A program made the position numbers and the translations under genes. DNA of 64,000 bases from Flagellimonas amoyensis (lineage in GTDB: Bacteria > Bacteroidota > Bacteroidia > Flavobacteriales > Flavobacteriaceae), in the NCBI RefSeq assembly GCF_003058265.1, contig NZ_QBUK01000003.1:1-64000 (forward strand), written 5' to 3'. A model generated the notes under the pieces. The model saw only the letters and a list, made by a program, of their open reading frames with translations, was not told where the DNA came from and did no database searches. This document shows, piece after piece, positions 50,843 to 59,681 of this stretch (positions within the stretch are counted from its first letter, which is position 1; every line of letters begins with the position of its first letter).

Positions 50843-51118
50843 GTGAAGTTTAACTGGTTATACTCGGGCAATGCCAATGCGGCCATGAAAAGGGCCTGTA
50901 TCGATTTGGAATACAGCCTCAGGCCAAGAATCACCAAGTTTTTGCTGACCCGGGTCGATGGTGAATGTTGCGGGGACTTCTCGTGCTACCATTTTGATGT
51001 GGATATAAAACGGAACTGGGTCTGGATTTCGGAAAAGACCCCAAAGGAATGCATCAAAAAAATACTGCCCGACTTTGATATCGAGATCAACGGTTCTGCT
51101 GTTCCTTCCGTCGCCTGA
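50843..51118 (+). CDS. Small conserved protein of unknown function
   Basis: The core of about 91 residues includes NANAAMKRACIDLEYSLRPR, a Cys pair in VDGECCGDFSCYHFDVD, and a C-terminal KECIKKILPDFDIEI. No known function. The GTG at 50843 is preferred because it gives a soluble protein; an ATG at 50801 would add 14 hydrophobic residues. Its stop is immediately followed by the end of a convergent gene. Confidence 0.6.
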   Translation: MKFNWLYSGNANAAMKRACIDLEYSLRPRITKFLLTRVDGECCGDFSCYHFDVDIKRNWVWISEKTPKECIKKILPDFDIEINGSAVPSVA

Positions 51119-52234
51119 TCATTCCCCTACTTTTATTTCCCACTCAATGGTTGGTTGCACCTTCGGGGCCACATAGGCGCCCAGGGCCTTCAGTGTTAGT
51201 GTCAAACTATCCTTCCTTTCCAACGTTTTGATGTTGATGGTCTTCGTATCGCCAGCGGGCACGGTAAATACCGGTGAGCTGGAATAAAAGATGTAGGGCA
51301 TCTGGTTCTCAAAGATGAGGTCGCTACTGGAAACATTCTTCAAGGTCACTTCCAGAATGGAGGTCTTGTTGATGTATTGGGCCTTTTCAACCTGGATGCA
51401 GGCTTGCAACAGCGGAATCAAATTTTCTTTTTTTCCTACCAATAACGAATTGAAAACGGCCACCGTTCTTCCGGCAAACAAAGCTTCTTTCAGGGATTCC
51501 GGTGTCTTTTCCTTGGCAAAGACCAGGGTAATTGGGCGGTCATGCCCTTTTTCCGTGTAGTCCCAATCGATGAGACCATGGATGTCGCTATTGCCCATAA
51601 TGGTCAGATTGTGCTCAAGGGCCAACGCCAAGGATTCCTCGGCATAGTCCCCCATATTGATGACCTCGACACCGTGCAGTTCTCCCTTTTTAAGTCGTTC
51701 TTTTTGAAAGTCACTCAAAATAGGGTTGCCATTTGGCGATTGGGGATGCCAAGCCGGGTGGTTCCAGAACACAAAGGCTCCTTGCTTTTTGGCCTCTGCA
51801 AAAGAGTCTTCGGCCTTATCGTTCATAAGTTTATTGGCGTCTTGGATAAAAACGGCATTGTTGTGCCCCATGGGAGCTTGCCGGGTAATTTCAGAGCCAT
51901 GGATGATCAATAGGTCATGGTCTTTCGCCTCTTCCAGTGCAAGCTCATAGGACCTATTGCGGTCCGGATGTGGAATATCTTGCTTGTGGGGTTGGTATTC
52001 AATGTGTTCCGTGAGCGATATCACATCCAAATTGTCTCGCAAGGCTTCCATGACACGAATGGTGGGCCATACATCCCCATCGGAAAAGACCGTATGTTGG
52101 TGAAGGTCGGTCTTCAACGTCTTATAGCCAGAAACATCTGGAAAAACTAAGGTTCTGGAACTCTTGTGGGAATGTTCTTGGGAGAAACAAAAAGTTGATA
52201 CAAGAAGTACAATGAAGAATGATTGGAATTTCAT
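51119..52234 (-). CDS. Exported PHP-domain phosphodiesterase (Sb-PDE-like)
   Basis: A 371-residue secreted protein with a signal peptide (about 1-18, ending TFCFSQ). The PHP (polymerase and histidinol phosphatase) metal motifs are DLHQHTVFSDG, the His of SLTEHIEY, GSEITRQ, FWNHPAW and GNSDIHG. The C-terminal 100 residues form a beta-sandwich domain. Related Sphingobium protein Sb-PDE cleaves organophosphate diesters; here the natural substrate is unknown, perhaps phosphodiesters used as phosphate source. Confidence 0.85.
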   Translation of the reverse strand: MKFQSFFIVLLVSTFCFSQEHSHKSSRTLVFPDVSGYKTLKTDLHQHTVFSDGDVWPTIRVMEALRDNLDVISLTEHIEYQPHKQDIPHPDRNRSYELALEEAKDHDLLIIHGSEITRQAPMGHNNAVFIQDANKLMNDKAEDSFAEAKKQGAFVFWNHPAWHPQSPNGNPILSDFQKERLKKGELHGVEVINMGDYAEESLALALEHNLTIMGNSDIHGLIDWDYTEKGHDRPITLVFAKEKTPESLKEALFAGRTVAVFNSLLVGKKENLIPLLQACIQVEKAQYINKTSILEVTLKNVSSSDLIFENQMPYIFYSSSPVFTVPAGDTKTINIKTLERKDSLTLTLKALGAYVAPKVQPTIEWEIKVGE

Positions 52235-52429
52235 GGTTGCGGTTTTGCTAAAATTAATGAACCGTGGTCAATGTATCAATTCCCGGAAGAGGATTTTACA
52301 AACTGATAACCTAAAAGCTATGTTGGTGCATAGCGGATACGGACAGATTTCTTGCATGGCCCGGATGTGTCACAATTAATAAATATTTAAGGTTTCCAAA
52401 AGGGTGGATAAACAAAATCATCACTAGGT

Positions 52430-52909
52430 TTGTCGGTTCAAAAAAAGTTGACCTTGCACAAAGATTTGATCATAGCGATACTTTGGAGTCTTTCCCCTTT
52501 TGGAGAGGCCAAAGTGGGCATTCCCTATGGCATGTACCAGGGAGTGAACGAATATCTGGTGTTCATTGCCTGTTTTTTGGCAAATGTGCTCGTATTTCCT
52601 TTGATGATGTTCTTCTTGGAACACATCAACCGATATTTGGTGAAATGGCGGTTCTATAAAAAATCTGCGGTCTATGTGGGCCAGAGGGCAAAAAAAGGTT
52701 CTGGGGGCAAGGTGCAGAAGTATGGATTTCTGGGCATAGTCCTCTTTGTGATGGTCCCATTGCCCGGAACCGGAGTATATGCCGGTACCATTGCTGCCTA
52801 CCTGTTCAAAATGAAAAAGCGTGAAGCTTTCACGGCCAATACCATAGGTATTTTCCTTTCTTCCGTAATTGTTTGGGTCACCACCTTGGTTTCCTTGGAA
52901 GGTGTTTGA
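52430..52909 (+). CDS. Small multidrug export family membrane protein (Sm_multidrug_ex)
   Basis: A membrane protein of 159 residues with three to four helices and the motifs PFGEAKVGIPYGM near the start and MVPLPGTGVYAGTIAAYLF. These define the Sm_multidrug_ex family. Start is TTG at 52430, just ahead of the core. The name is historical; transport has not been shown for most members. Confidence 0.75.
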   Translation: MSVQKKLTLHKDLIIAILWSLSPFGEAKVGIPYGMYQGVNEYLVFIACFLANVLVFPLMMFFLEHINRYLVKWRFYKKSAVYVGQRAKKGSGGKVQKYGFLGIVLFVMVPLPGTGVYAGTIAAYLFKMKKREAFTANTIGIFLSSVIVWVTTLVSLEGV

Positions 52910-53016
52910 CCAATCTGGAGGAAACCATATTTTTAGTTTTTTCGATGCCCCATTCTGCTTGGATTTGTTTATTTTGCTGCCAGTCAAAAAAGTTTCTTTA
53001 ATCCAAAAACACAGAT

Positions 53017-53880
53017 ATGGCATCAGGTTTTTTTGCGGTCCTGGATGATATTTCCGCACTTATGGACGATGTGGCTTCCATGAGCAAGATAGCGACCAAA
53101 AAAACAGCGGGTATTTTGGGCGATGATTTGGCAGTGAATGCCGAGAAAGCGACCGGTTTTGTGTCCAATAGGGAGATACCTGTACTTTGGGCCATTACCA
53201 AAGGTTCCTTTTTGAACAAATTGATCATTCTCCCCATTGCTTTTTTGTTGAGTGCCTATCTTCCCACTGCGATTACCATTATACTGCTGTTGGGAGGGGT
53301 CTACTTGGCCTATGAGGGAGCGGAAAAAGTCTATGAGTTCTTTTTTCCTCACAAGGAAGCGCATGTGGAGGAAACCGCAGCCGTTCCGGAAGAAGATTTG
53401 CCCGCCTTGGAAAAAACCAAGGTAAAGCAGGCCATCATCACGGATTTTATCCTTTCCATAGAAATTGTCATCATTGCATTGAGCACCGTGGTCAACGAAC
53501 CTTTGTTGACCAGGATTGTAGTGGTCTCCATAGTGGCACTGCTGGCTACAGTTGGGGTGTATGGTATTGTGGCCTTGATTGTCCGGATGGATGATTATGG
53601 GTACAAACTGATCCGACTGAACGATAGGGACGATAGCTTCTCGGACAAAGTGGGGATGTTGTTGGTGAATGCGTTGCCCAAGATCATCAAGGCACTTTCC
53701 GTAGTGGGCACACTTGCCCTGTTGTTGGTGTCGGGGGGCATATTCAACCACAACATTGAATACCTCCACCATTTGTTTCCCCAAATTCCATCCATGCTCA
53801 AGGATTTTTTGGTTGGCTTGGTAGTGGGCTTTGCGGCCGTCTTTTTGATGAAATTGGTGAAAAAGATATTGAAGAAATAA
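53017..53880 (+). CDS. DUF808-family membrane protein (YedI-like)
   Basis: A 287-residue protein of the DUF808 family: the N-terminus FAVLDDISALMDDVASMSKIATKKTAGILGDDLAVNA is diagnostic. About six membrane segments follow. Function is unknown; E. coli YedI is its relative. The next gene is convergent, with a strong hairpin between. Confidence 0.88.
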   Translation: MASGFFAVLDDISALMDDVASMSKIATKKTAGILGDDLAVNAEKATGFVSNREIPVLWAITKGSFLNKLIILPIAFLLSAYLPTAITIILLLGGVYLAYEGAEKVYEFFFPHKEAHVEETAAVPEEDLPALEKTKVKQAIITDFILSIEIVIIALSTVVNEPLLTRIVVVSIVALLATVGVYGIVALIVRMDDYGYKLIRLNDRDDSFSDKVGMLLVNALPKIIKALSVVGTLALLLVSGGIFNHNIEYLHHLFPQIPSMLKDFLVGLVVGFAAVFLMKLVKKILKK

Positions 53881-53895
53881 TTAGCTTCATATAAT

Positions 53896-53927
53896 GTGCA
53901 CTGCTCTGGTTTTCCAGAGCAGTGCAC
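53896..53927. terminator. Bidirectional hairpin terminator
   Basis: GTGCACTGCTCTGG (53896-53909) and CCAGAGCAGTGCAC (53914-53927), a perfect 14-bp stem with a TTTT loop between convergent genes. Confidence 0.88.
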
Positions 53928-53932
53928 GGTCC

Positions 53933-55285
53933 TTAAACTTCCAATTGTCCTGACCAATCAATTTTTCTCGAGGTGTACATGATGGTGGCCAGAATCACAA
54001 ACAGTCCTATGCTGCCTACCAAAAGGGCATAATCTTCCAGTTGTATGATCACAAAAATGAAAGAGTAGAGCCCCAACATGGATCCCAAAACCAGTAAAGT
54101 GAATTTTGTGTTCTTGAGAATGGACCTTGAATATATGGTGATCAAGGATACAATGGCACCGCCAGAGACCACGTAAGCGAAAAGGTAGTTTTTATGCTCT
54201 GAAATGGATATCAACAAGGTGTAAAAAAGGACCAAGGCCAAGCCTATCATCAAATATTGAAAGGGATGAATGGAAATCTTGCTGCTAATTTGGATCAGCA
54301 GAAAAACCAATAGTGTAAGACCAATGATCATAAATCCATATTTGCTGGTGCGCGAGGTTTTCTGATAATCGTCCACAGGAACCAAGAACTCGGTGCCGAA
54401 AGCAAACTCTGTTAAATCGGGAAGGTGGTCAAAAAAGGATTGTCCAAACCTTCTATTGGTTTCAAGTACCTTCCATTGGGCCTCAAATCCGTTCTTTGAA
54501 ATTTTCTTTCCTTCTGTGTCCGGTAAAAAATTTCCATTAAAACTAGGGGAGTGCCAGTTGGACTTCATCGCCACTATGGTCTCCTTACCAATGGGGACAT
54601 ATTGTAAACGATTACTGCCATTTATGATAATATTGGATTCAAAATCCAATGTCTTGTTTAGAATTTCTTCCAGATTGGGAATAAAATCGGATTCAAGGGT
54701 ATTCATAAAAGCATTGTCAAATTTTGGTTTTAAATCGTACCCTTGACTGTTGAGGTTGATGGTCACCGTATTTCGAATGCCCTTTAGGTTACTCACTTGA
54801 TACATGATCGTCGCTTTGTCCCAAAGAATGTCTTCGTCCTTTACTTCCAGTTCTATAAAACTCGGATTGGAGAAAGTCCCTTTAAGTTTTGAATTTGAAG
54901 TGTAAACCACAGATTTGTATATCCCTCGCTCCAAAGGTTGTGTGTTGACATTGGAATCTATATGAAGTTCATCAGGAAAAAAATACGCTTCGTGCCTTAC
55001 CGCTTTTTCTGTTTTAAGAAATGTCTTGGTCTTCTCGTCGAATACCTTTTCTTCTATGTATTGATGATAGGGAATCTTCAAAATGGGCCCATTGATGATG
55101 ACTTCCTCACCCCATTTGCTGTTGATTTCCGAGATTACCTCCTGTTGTCGTTGTCCACGTTCACGAATAAGGTCGTTCACAAAGCCCAAGGGGACCAATA
55201 AAATAAGGGTCAGGAATCCTACCGTGATCATTTTTGCGGAGATGGAGTTTTTTAGCCAATTGCCGATGCGTTTTTGTAGTGTCAT
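53933..55285 (-). CDS. creD: Inner-membrane protein CreD
   Basis: A 450-residue protein with one N-terminal membrane helix (about 18-36), a large periplasmic domain (40-300) and a cluster of about six helices at the C-terminus, the exact layout of CreD. The segments KMITVGFLTLILLVPL and GKWGEEVIINGPILKIPYH-like start (NSKWGEEVIINGPILKIPYH) are typical. CreD influences envelope integrity and beta-lactam/colicin tolerance in enterobacteria. Here its promoter region carries the same palindrome as the regulator operon upstream. Confidence 0.9.
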   Translation of the reverse strand: MTLQKRIGNWLKNSISAKMITVGFLTLILLVPLGFVNDLIRERGQRQQEVISEINSKWGEEVIINGPILKIPYHQYIEEKVFDEKTKTFLKTEKAVRHEAYFFPDELHIDSNVNTQPLERGIYKSVVYTSNSKLKGTFSNPSFIELEVKDEDILWDKATIMYQVSNLKGIRNTVTINLNSQGYDLKPKFDNAFMNTLESDFIPNLEEILNKTLDFESNIIINGSNRLQYVPIGKETIVAMKSNWHSPSFNGNFLPDTEGKKISKNGFEAQWKVLETNRRFGQSFFDHLPDLTEFAFGTEFLVPVDDYQKTSRTSKYGFMIIGLTLLVFLLIQISSKISIHPFQYLMIGLALVLFYTLLISISEHKNYLFAYVVSGGAIVSLITIYSRSILKNTKFTLLVLGSMLGLYSFIFVIIQLEDYALLVGSIGLFVILATIMYTSRKIDWSGQLEV

Positions 55286-55302
55286 AAATATAGAATTAAA
55301 GT

Positions 55303-55319
55303 ACTTTGAAAAACAAAGT
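55303..55319. promoter_or_regulatory. Palindrome ACTTTG-N5-CAAAGT before creD
   Basis: The 17-bp site lies 18 bp upstream of the creD start and shares AAAGTACTTTGAAA with the site at 56250-56266 in front of the regulator operon. Confidence 0.75.
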
Positions 55320-55334
55320 GAATGAATAAAAAAA

Positions 55335-55631
55335 TTATTTAGGGTTTCTGATCAGATCTTCCAAGGCATCAATATGTTTTTTAAAGGCTTGTTTGCCCAA
55401 AGGGGTAATGAAGTATTTGGTATTGGGTTTCTTCCCGATGAAGGCTTTTTCAATTTTGATGTATTCCGCGTTTTCCAAGGTTTTCGTATGGCTTGCCAAA
55501 TTACCGTCCGTAACATCCAAAAGCTCTTTGAGCCGATTGAAATCAACATCATCATTGACCATTAATATGGACATGATGCCCAAACGAATGCGGTGATCAA
55601 AAAGTTTGTTGATATTGTCAATGAGCCCCAT
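55335..55631 (-). CDS. Winged-helix transcriptional regulator (HTH_34/MarR-like)
   Basis: A 98-residue DNA-binding protein: helices IRLGIMSILMV, DFNRLKELLDV, recognition helix TDGNLASHTKTLENAEYI and the wing FIGKKPNTKYFIT. It is the single-domain winged-helix type often encoded next to creD in Bacteroidota. It is 1 bp from the membrane gene upstream and would bind the palindromes at 55303 and 56250. Confidence 0.88.
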   Translation of the reverse strand: MGLIDNINKLFDHRIRLGIMSILMVNDDVDFNRLKELLDVTDGNLASHTKTLENAEYIKIEKAFIGKKPNTKYFITPLGKQAFKKHIDALEDLIRNPK

Positions 55632-55632
55632 A

Positions 55633-56241
55633 CTACTTTCTATCTTCCTTAAAATGCATTATTGTTCCATAGACAATGTGCAAAACACCAAAACCAAGCA
55701 CCCAAAACCAAAAACCATAACCGGGAAAGGCCGAGCAGACCAACCCCAAAACAATTTGGCTGTAACCGAGGTATTTGACGGTGCCTACGGTATATTTTGA
55801 GGCGTTCACCAATGCCAAACCATAGAAGATCAGCATCAAGGAAGCAGTCAGGCCATAATGTCTGCTATGCAGTTTTATCAAGATATAGATGCCACCTGTA
55901 ACCATGGGGACAAAAAAGTTTACCAGAAGTCTTTTGGTGGTTTCGTCCCAGATTTTCTCATTGTTCCTTTTGGCCTTTCTGGTGGTCAATAAATAGGCTG
56001 TCACAAAACTGAGCACTGCAACCAGAATCAAGATTCCGAGGATTGATCTAAACTTTAGACTATCAACGGTCAGTACTTCATATTCATTGGGCAAAAGATA
56101 CAAATATGCTATTGTAGCCCCTATAATGGCATACATTCCCGCTAAAATACCCGATAGTCCTGTAAGTGATATAAAGCGAGACGAACGACTCATCATGTCC
56201 TTGATCTGGGAAATGTCGTCCAAGTATTTTTTTGAATCCAT
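55633..56241 (-). CDS. Membrane protein of unknown function, partner of the HTH_34 regulator
   Basis: A 202-residue protein with about six membrane segments and a short cytoplasmic N-terminus (MDSKKYLDDISQIKDMM). No conserved catalytic residues are seen. It is cotranscribed with the winged-helix regulator, so could be the membrane sensor or an anti-regulator that controls it; this is inference from gene order. Confidence 0.75.
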   Translation of the reverse strand: MDSKKYLDDISQIKDMMSRSSRFISLTGLSGILAGMYAIIGATIAYLYLLPNEYEVLTVDSLKFRSILGILILVAVLSFVTAYLLTTRKAKRNNEKIWDETTKRLLVNFFVPMVTGGIYILIKLHSRHYGLTASLMLIFYGLALVNASKYTVGTVKYLGYSQIVLGLVCSAFPGYGFWFWVLGFGVLHIVYGTIMHFKEDRK

Positions 56242-56249
56242 AGTAAAGT

Positions 56250-56266
56250 ACTTTGAAATTCAAAGT
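56250..56266. promoter_or_regulatory. Perfect palindrome before the regulator operon
   Basis: ACTTTGAAATTCAAAGT is a perfect 17-bp palindrome 9 bp upstream of the membrane-protein start, preceded by AAAGT just as at 55303. Confidence 0.8.
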
Positions 56267-56321
56267 TAAAATAAAAAACGAATAAAAATAATTTTTTTGG
56301 ATATTGGGTTAATTTTAGTCC

Positions 56322-56690
56322 ATGAACCCAGCCGAGGCCTATATCCTTAACCAAAAAGAACCTTTCAAGAGCATTTTGTTGCAATTGCAGGTATTGGTGG
56401 AAACCACAGTGCCAGAGGTGAAGTTGGATTATAAGTACAAGTTGCCGTTCTACTATTTGCACAACAATCCATTTTGCTACTTCAATGCGTCCCTAAAAAA
56501 AGGCTATGTGGACATGTGTTTATGGAACTCGGCACACTTGACCGTCCATCAGGATAAATTGGTCACCGATGGCAGAAAGGTGATGAAGTCCCTACGGTAT
56601 TCCCACATGGATGAAATTGATGGAGAGGTTGTGGTAGAATTGTTGGAAGAGGCCAAATCCGTCAACCATAAGGGGTTCTACAAAAACTAA
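56322..56690 (+). CDS. DUF1801-family protein
   Basis: A 122-residue protein with the DUF1801 (YdhG/YjbR-like) start NPAEAYILNQKEPFKSILL, YKYKLPFYYLHNNPFCYF and the end DGEVVVELLEEAKSV. Cytoplasmic; function unknown. Its stop codon overlaps the stop of the convergent PepSY gene (CTAA). Confidence 0.88.
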   Translation: MNPAEAYILNQKEPFKSILLQLQVLVETTVPEVKLDYKYKLPFYYLHNNPFCYFNASLKKGYVDMCLWNSAHLTVHQDKLVTDGRKVMKSLRYSHMDEIDGEVVVELLEEAKSVNHKGFYKN

Positions 56691-58255
56691 GCTTTGCCGG
56701 CCACAAGTCCACTCTTTTTGTTTTCCAGTTTGAAAAAAGCGATCCAAAGTGTCACCACTCCAAGGAACAACCAGAGCAGATCTACCAAAAGAATATGGTA
56801 CTGATCGTTGGCAATGGAGGACCATATCCAATTCCCGGAAGCCACACCGTTGGCAATGGGTATCAAAAGCCCCAGCAGGCCACCAGAGACCAAGGTCCAT
56901 TTGTTGGTGAAAGCAATGTTCTTTTTGAAGATAAAAAAGAGGGAGGCCACCAACCAGATAGGGAAGTAGGTCCGATACATAAAGGCCATGTCCACATGAT
57001 TGGCAAACTTCACAATGATGAATTCCAAGGCGGTCACGGGGTACATGGAAAGGCAGATGGCCATATAGATGTTGGCCACTTGATGGTTGAACTTGCGTCG
57101 CTTTTCGGGAATGTTCTTTTTGTCCCGTGCCACCAACCAGATCATGATCCCGGAGAGGATCACAAAGCAGGAAACCAATCCAAGCACAAAGGAAATGACC
57201 CGTAGGCCATAGCCCCCATAATCGCCAAAGTGCAAACGGAACATCATGTTCTTTACCCCATCAAGATAAGAGTTGTTGGTCTGGGGCACCTTTTCGTCCA
57301 CTACGGAACCATCGGCAACTTTGTATATCCGATGTCCCAGACCGTTCAATTTGGTGCCACGGCCCAGATACCCACTGATGGAAGCGTGCATGTTTTGATC
57401 TCCATAATTGAAGATGTGGGCCTCTGTGACCCTAAAATCAGGCCATTCCTCTTTAACATCTGCAATGAGGGGATCTATGCTGATGGGGCCTTCTAGCTTT
57501 TCATTGTAAAAAGCATACTCGGGATGGTTGTATTCCAGGTCTTCAAAAAGTTTGTTCTGATCGCCATCATAGAATCCCATCACCACAGGGAGGATCAAAA
57601 GTCCTTTTAATAGGAAAAAAGCACCTGTTACGGCATATACAAATTGAAAAGGAAAGCCTATCACACCAAGTGCCGTATGGGCATCTGTCCAAATCGTCTT
57701 GATTTTGGCCCATGGCCTAAAGGTGTAAAAATTGGAAATGATCTTGTCCCAATGCACCAAAATTCCTGTAATAATGGCAAAAAGGAAAAAGAGCGCCACA
57801 AAACCGGACAAGTATCTACCATAAGGGTAGGGGATTTGGTCCAGAAAGTGGAGGCGATACAGAAATTCGCCCAAGTGGTACGAACCCCGGTAATCCCCGG
57901 TACTCTTATCTTCCGTGTCCACGTAGAAGAACACACGTGCCTTGTCCTCCTCTTTGGCCAAGGAATCCTTGGAGGCGGTCAGGCTGACGGATATGTTCCG
58001 TTCGTTGAAATAATGATAAAACTCCACATCCCTGCCATAAAGGTTGTGGTCTTTGGAAAGGTCTTCCAAATACCCATCAACACTGCCGGGGATCTCATCT
58101 GACAAGGACACATTGTGCCCACGTTGCCAATTGGTGATCTCGTCCCTGAAAAAGGAAAACGATCCTGCAAAGAAAATCACGTATAGGCCCACACTGATTA
58201 CGATACCGCTAACGGTGTGTGTATGGAACAGGATGTTATAGATTCGGTTTCCCAT
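56687..58255 (-). CDS. PepSY-associated transmembrane protein (siderophore-reductase type)
   Basis: A 522-residue membrane protein with four helices of the PepSY_TM type (first: FHTHTVSGIVISVGLYVIFF) and periplasmic PepSY parts between them; His residues in helices could hold haem. Proteins of this type next to TonB receptors reduce ferric siderophores or assist iron release. The start is ATG 58255 because the longer frame overlaps the upstream gene and is not membrane-like. Last gene of the iron operon. Confidence 0.88.
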   Translation of the reverse strand: MGNRIYNILFHTHTVSGIVISVGLYVIFFAGSFSFFRDEITNWQRGHNVSLSDEIPGSVDGYLEDLSKDHNLYGRDVEFYHYFNERNISVSLTASKDSLAKEEDKARVFFYVDTEDKSTGDYRGSYHLGEFLYRLHFLDQIPYPYGRYLSGFVALFFLFAIITGILVHWDKIISNFYTFRPWAKIKTIWTDAHTALGVIGFPFQFVYAVTGAFFLLKGLLILPVVMGFYDGDQNKLFEDLEYNHPEYAFYNEKLEGPISIDPLIADVKEEWPDFRVTEAHIFNYGDQNMHASISGYLGRGTKLNGLGHRIYKVADGSVVDEKVPQTNNSYLDGVKNMMFRLHFGDYGGYGLRVISFVLGLVSCFVILSGIMIWLVARDKKNIPEKRRKFNHQVANIYMAICLSMYPVTALEFIIVKFANHVDMAFMYRTYFPIWLVASLFFIFKKNIAFTNKWTLVSGGLLGLLIPIANGVASGNWIWSSIANDQYHILLVDLLWLFLGVVTLWIAFFKLENKKSGLVAGKA

Positions 58256-58259
58256 AAGA

Positions 58260-58559
58260 TCAGATGATTGGATTGGTTTGGTTGCCAAAGTAAAAAATGG
58301 CCCAGAACAACATCGAGGCCAGCAAATAAATGCCCCAAGTTTTCCAGCCGTTTTTGCCCAAAAAGCCGACAACCATCAAAATGATCCACAATATGAATGC
58401 GGAAAAGGTGCTGGTGATGATCACGGTCACATGGTTGAACCAACTGGCCAGGGCCATGTGAAACAGTACGGCGACCATAAGACCGCCTAAAATGGCGGCC
58501 GTGATCTTGGCAAACCGTTGCCAAGGCGATGGGGTCAGGTATTTTTTATTGGCAGGCAT
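58260..58559 (-). CDS. Small membrane protein, DUF3649-like
   Basis: A 99-residue protein with three membrane helices and the start WQRFAKITAAILGGLMVAVL, like DUF3649 proteins that occur between TonB receptors and PepSY proteins in other phyla. No enzymatic residue visible; probably a subunit of the inner-membrane iron-release machinery. 3-4 bp from both neighbours. Confidence 0.65.
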   Translation of the reverse strand: MPANKKYLTPSPWQRFAKITAAILGGLMVAVLFHMALASWFNHVTVIITSTFSAFILWIILMVVGFLGKNGWKTWGIYLLASMLFWAIFYFGNQTNPII

Positions 58560-58562
58560 AGG

Positions 58563-58895
58563 TTAGAACAGGGCAATTTCGCAGATGATGGATAAAATCA
58601 GGGTCAAAGTCAAAAACCAAGGGTTCAGTATTCGCAAAGGTGCCAATAGGATGACCAGACTTGCAATGGTCATCAGGATGACTAAATAAGTGAACGTTCC
58701 AGAAGCAGCACCCCAATACATACAGCTTAGCCCTAATGAAACGACCAAAAGGGCCGAGCCGGAATATTTGGAAATCTTCGCATGTCCACCGATCCATTTT
58801 TCAAGACCGAGATTACCTGCCATGGCCATCTTTTGGGATGTGCTGTACAAAAGGTAAAAACCTATAAAAATGAGCAATGTGATTCCAGTGGCCAT
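58563..58895 (-). CDS. Small membrane protein, DUF3325-like
   Basis: A 110-residue protein with four helices; SKYSGSALLVVSLGLSCMYWGA is the best-conserved looking part, in the manner of DUF3325 proteins found in the same iron operons. Function unknown. 13 bp after the DUF4198 gene. Confidence 0.6.
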   Translation of the reverse strand: MATGITLLIFIGFYLLYSTSQKMAMAGNLGLEKWIGGHAKISKYSGSALLVVSLGLSCMYWGAASGTFTYLVILMTIASLVILLAPLRILNPWFLTLTLILSIICEIALF

Positions 58896-58908
58896 GTCGG
58901 GTATCCGT

Positions 58909-59625
58909 TTATTTTATGCAATAGGTGGCGCAGTGCCAAATGAACTGGTAGTCTTCGCCATTGTAGGTTCCGGGAACCTCTTCCTTGATGGTGGTCTCCA
59001 CAATGTATTTGGTCTCCCAAGGCAAACCAAAAGTAACTTCGCCATTGTCATCGGTATAGAGGGTCTTTGACCAAAGGTCGGCAACATAGACCTGGAGCTC
59101 ATTTTTGGCCAAAGGTTGTCCTTTGTAGAGCACTTGAAGTTTGATTTCTTTTCCGTCGTGGGCCAATTGTTTTACCACAATACCATTTGGATTGGCTGTC
59201 TGGGTATCGGCATTTGTGTTTCCGACCTGTACCTTGGCTGTTGAGTGATAGTGCGTTTTGAAGATGCCAAAATCGTATTGGGTGTAATCGATGACGTTGA
59301 TCTCATTGTTATTGAGGGCTGCCGTATAAACACCATCTTGGGAAGGCGTAAAATAGGCCACATAATGGTCCTCTTTGGCTTCGGTGCTGAGTTCTGTTTT
59401 GGATCCATCTGGGGCAATGAGCCATAGCTTGAATTTGGACACCAAAGGAAATGCCTCTCCTTGTACTTGTTCGATCACACCATAGGTGTATTCTCCGTAA
59501 TGGACACGGATTTCATGCTTTTCGCCCAGCTTGCCGCTGCCTTTGGTCTCCAACCAGAGGTAGTGTGCTTGTGCGGTCATGGCACCAAAAAGGCCGATAA
59601 AAAGGAATAAAATCTTGTTTTTCAT
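58909..59625 (-). CDS. DUF4198 periplasmic protein
   Basis: A 238-residue exported protein, signal peptide about 1-20 (ending TAQAHYLWLE; HYLWLE is a family hallmark). The DUF4198/NikM-like beta-sandwich domains follow, with KQLAHDGKEIKLQVLYKGQP. The family is found in nickel and iron uptake operons and is thought to bind or deliver metal. Here it is the second gene of the iron operon, after a hairpin. Confidence 0.85.
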   Translation of the reverse strand: MKNKILFLFIGLFGAMTAQAHYLWLETKGSGKLGEKHEIRVHYGEYTYGVIEQVQGEAFPLVSKFKLWLIAPDGSKTELSTEAKEDHYVAYFTPSQDGVYTAALNNNEINVIDYTQYDFGIFKTHYHSTAKVQVGNTNADTQTANPNGIVVKQLAHDGKEIKLQVLYKGQPLAKNELQVYVADLWSKTLYTDDNGEVTFGLPWETKYIVETTIKEEVPGTYNGEDYQFIWHCATYCIK

Positions 59626-59639
59626 GATGTTGATGTTTT

Positions 59640-59666
59640 AAGGCCCACACTATCGCATGGGCCTTT
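59640..59666 (-). terminator. Hairpin between the TonB receptor and the downstream genes
   Basis: AAGGCCCA (59640-59647) and TGGGCCTT (59658-59665) form a perfect stem. In the minus-strand transcript it is behind the receptor gene with no strong U-tract, so it may reduce, not stop, expression of downstream genes. Confidence 0.6.
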
Positions 59667-59681
59667 GTGAAATTGTCTAGG

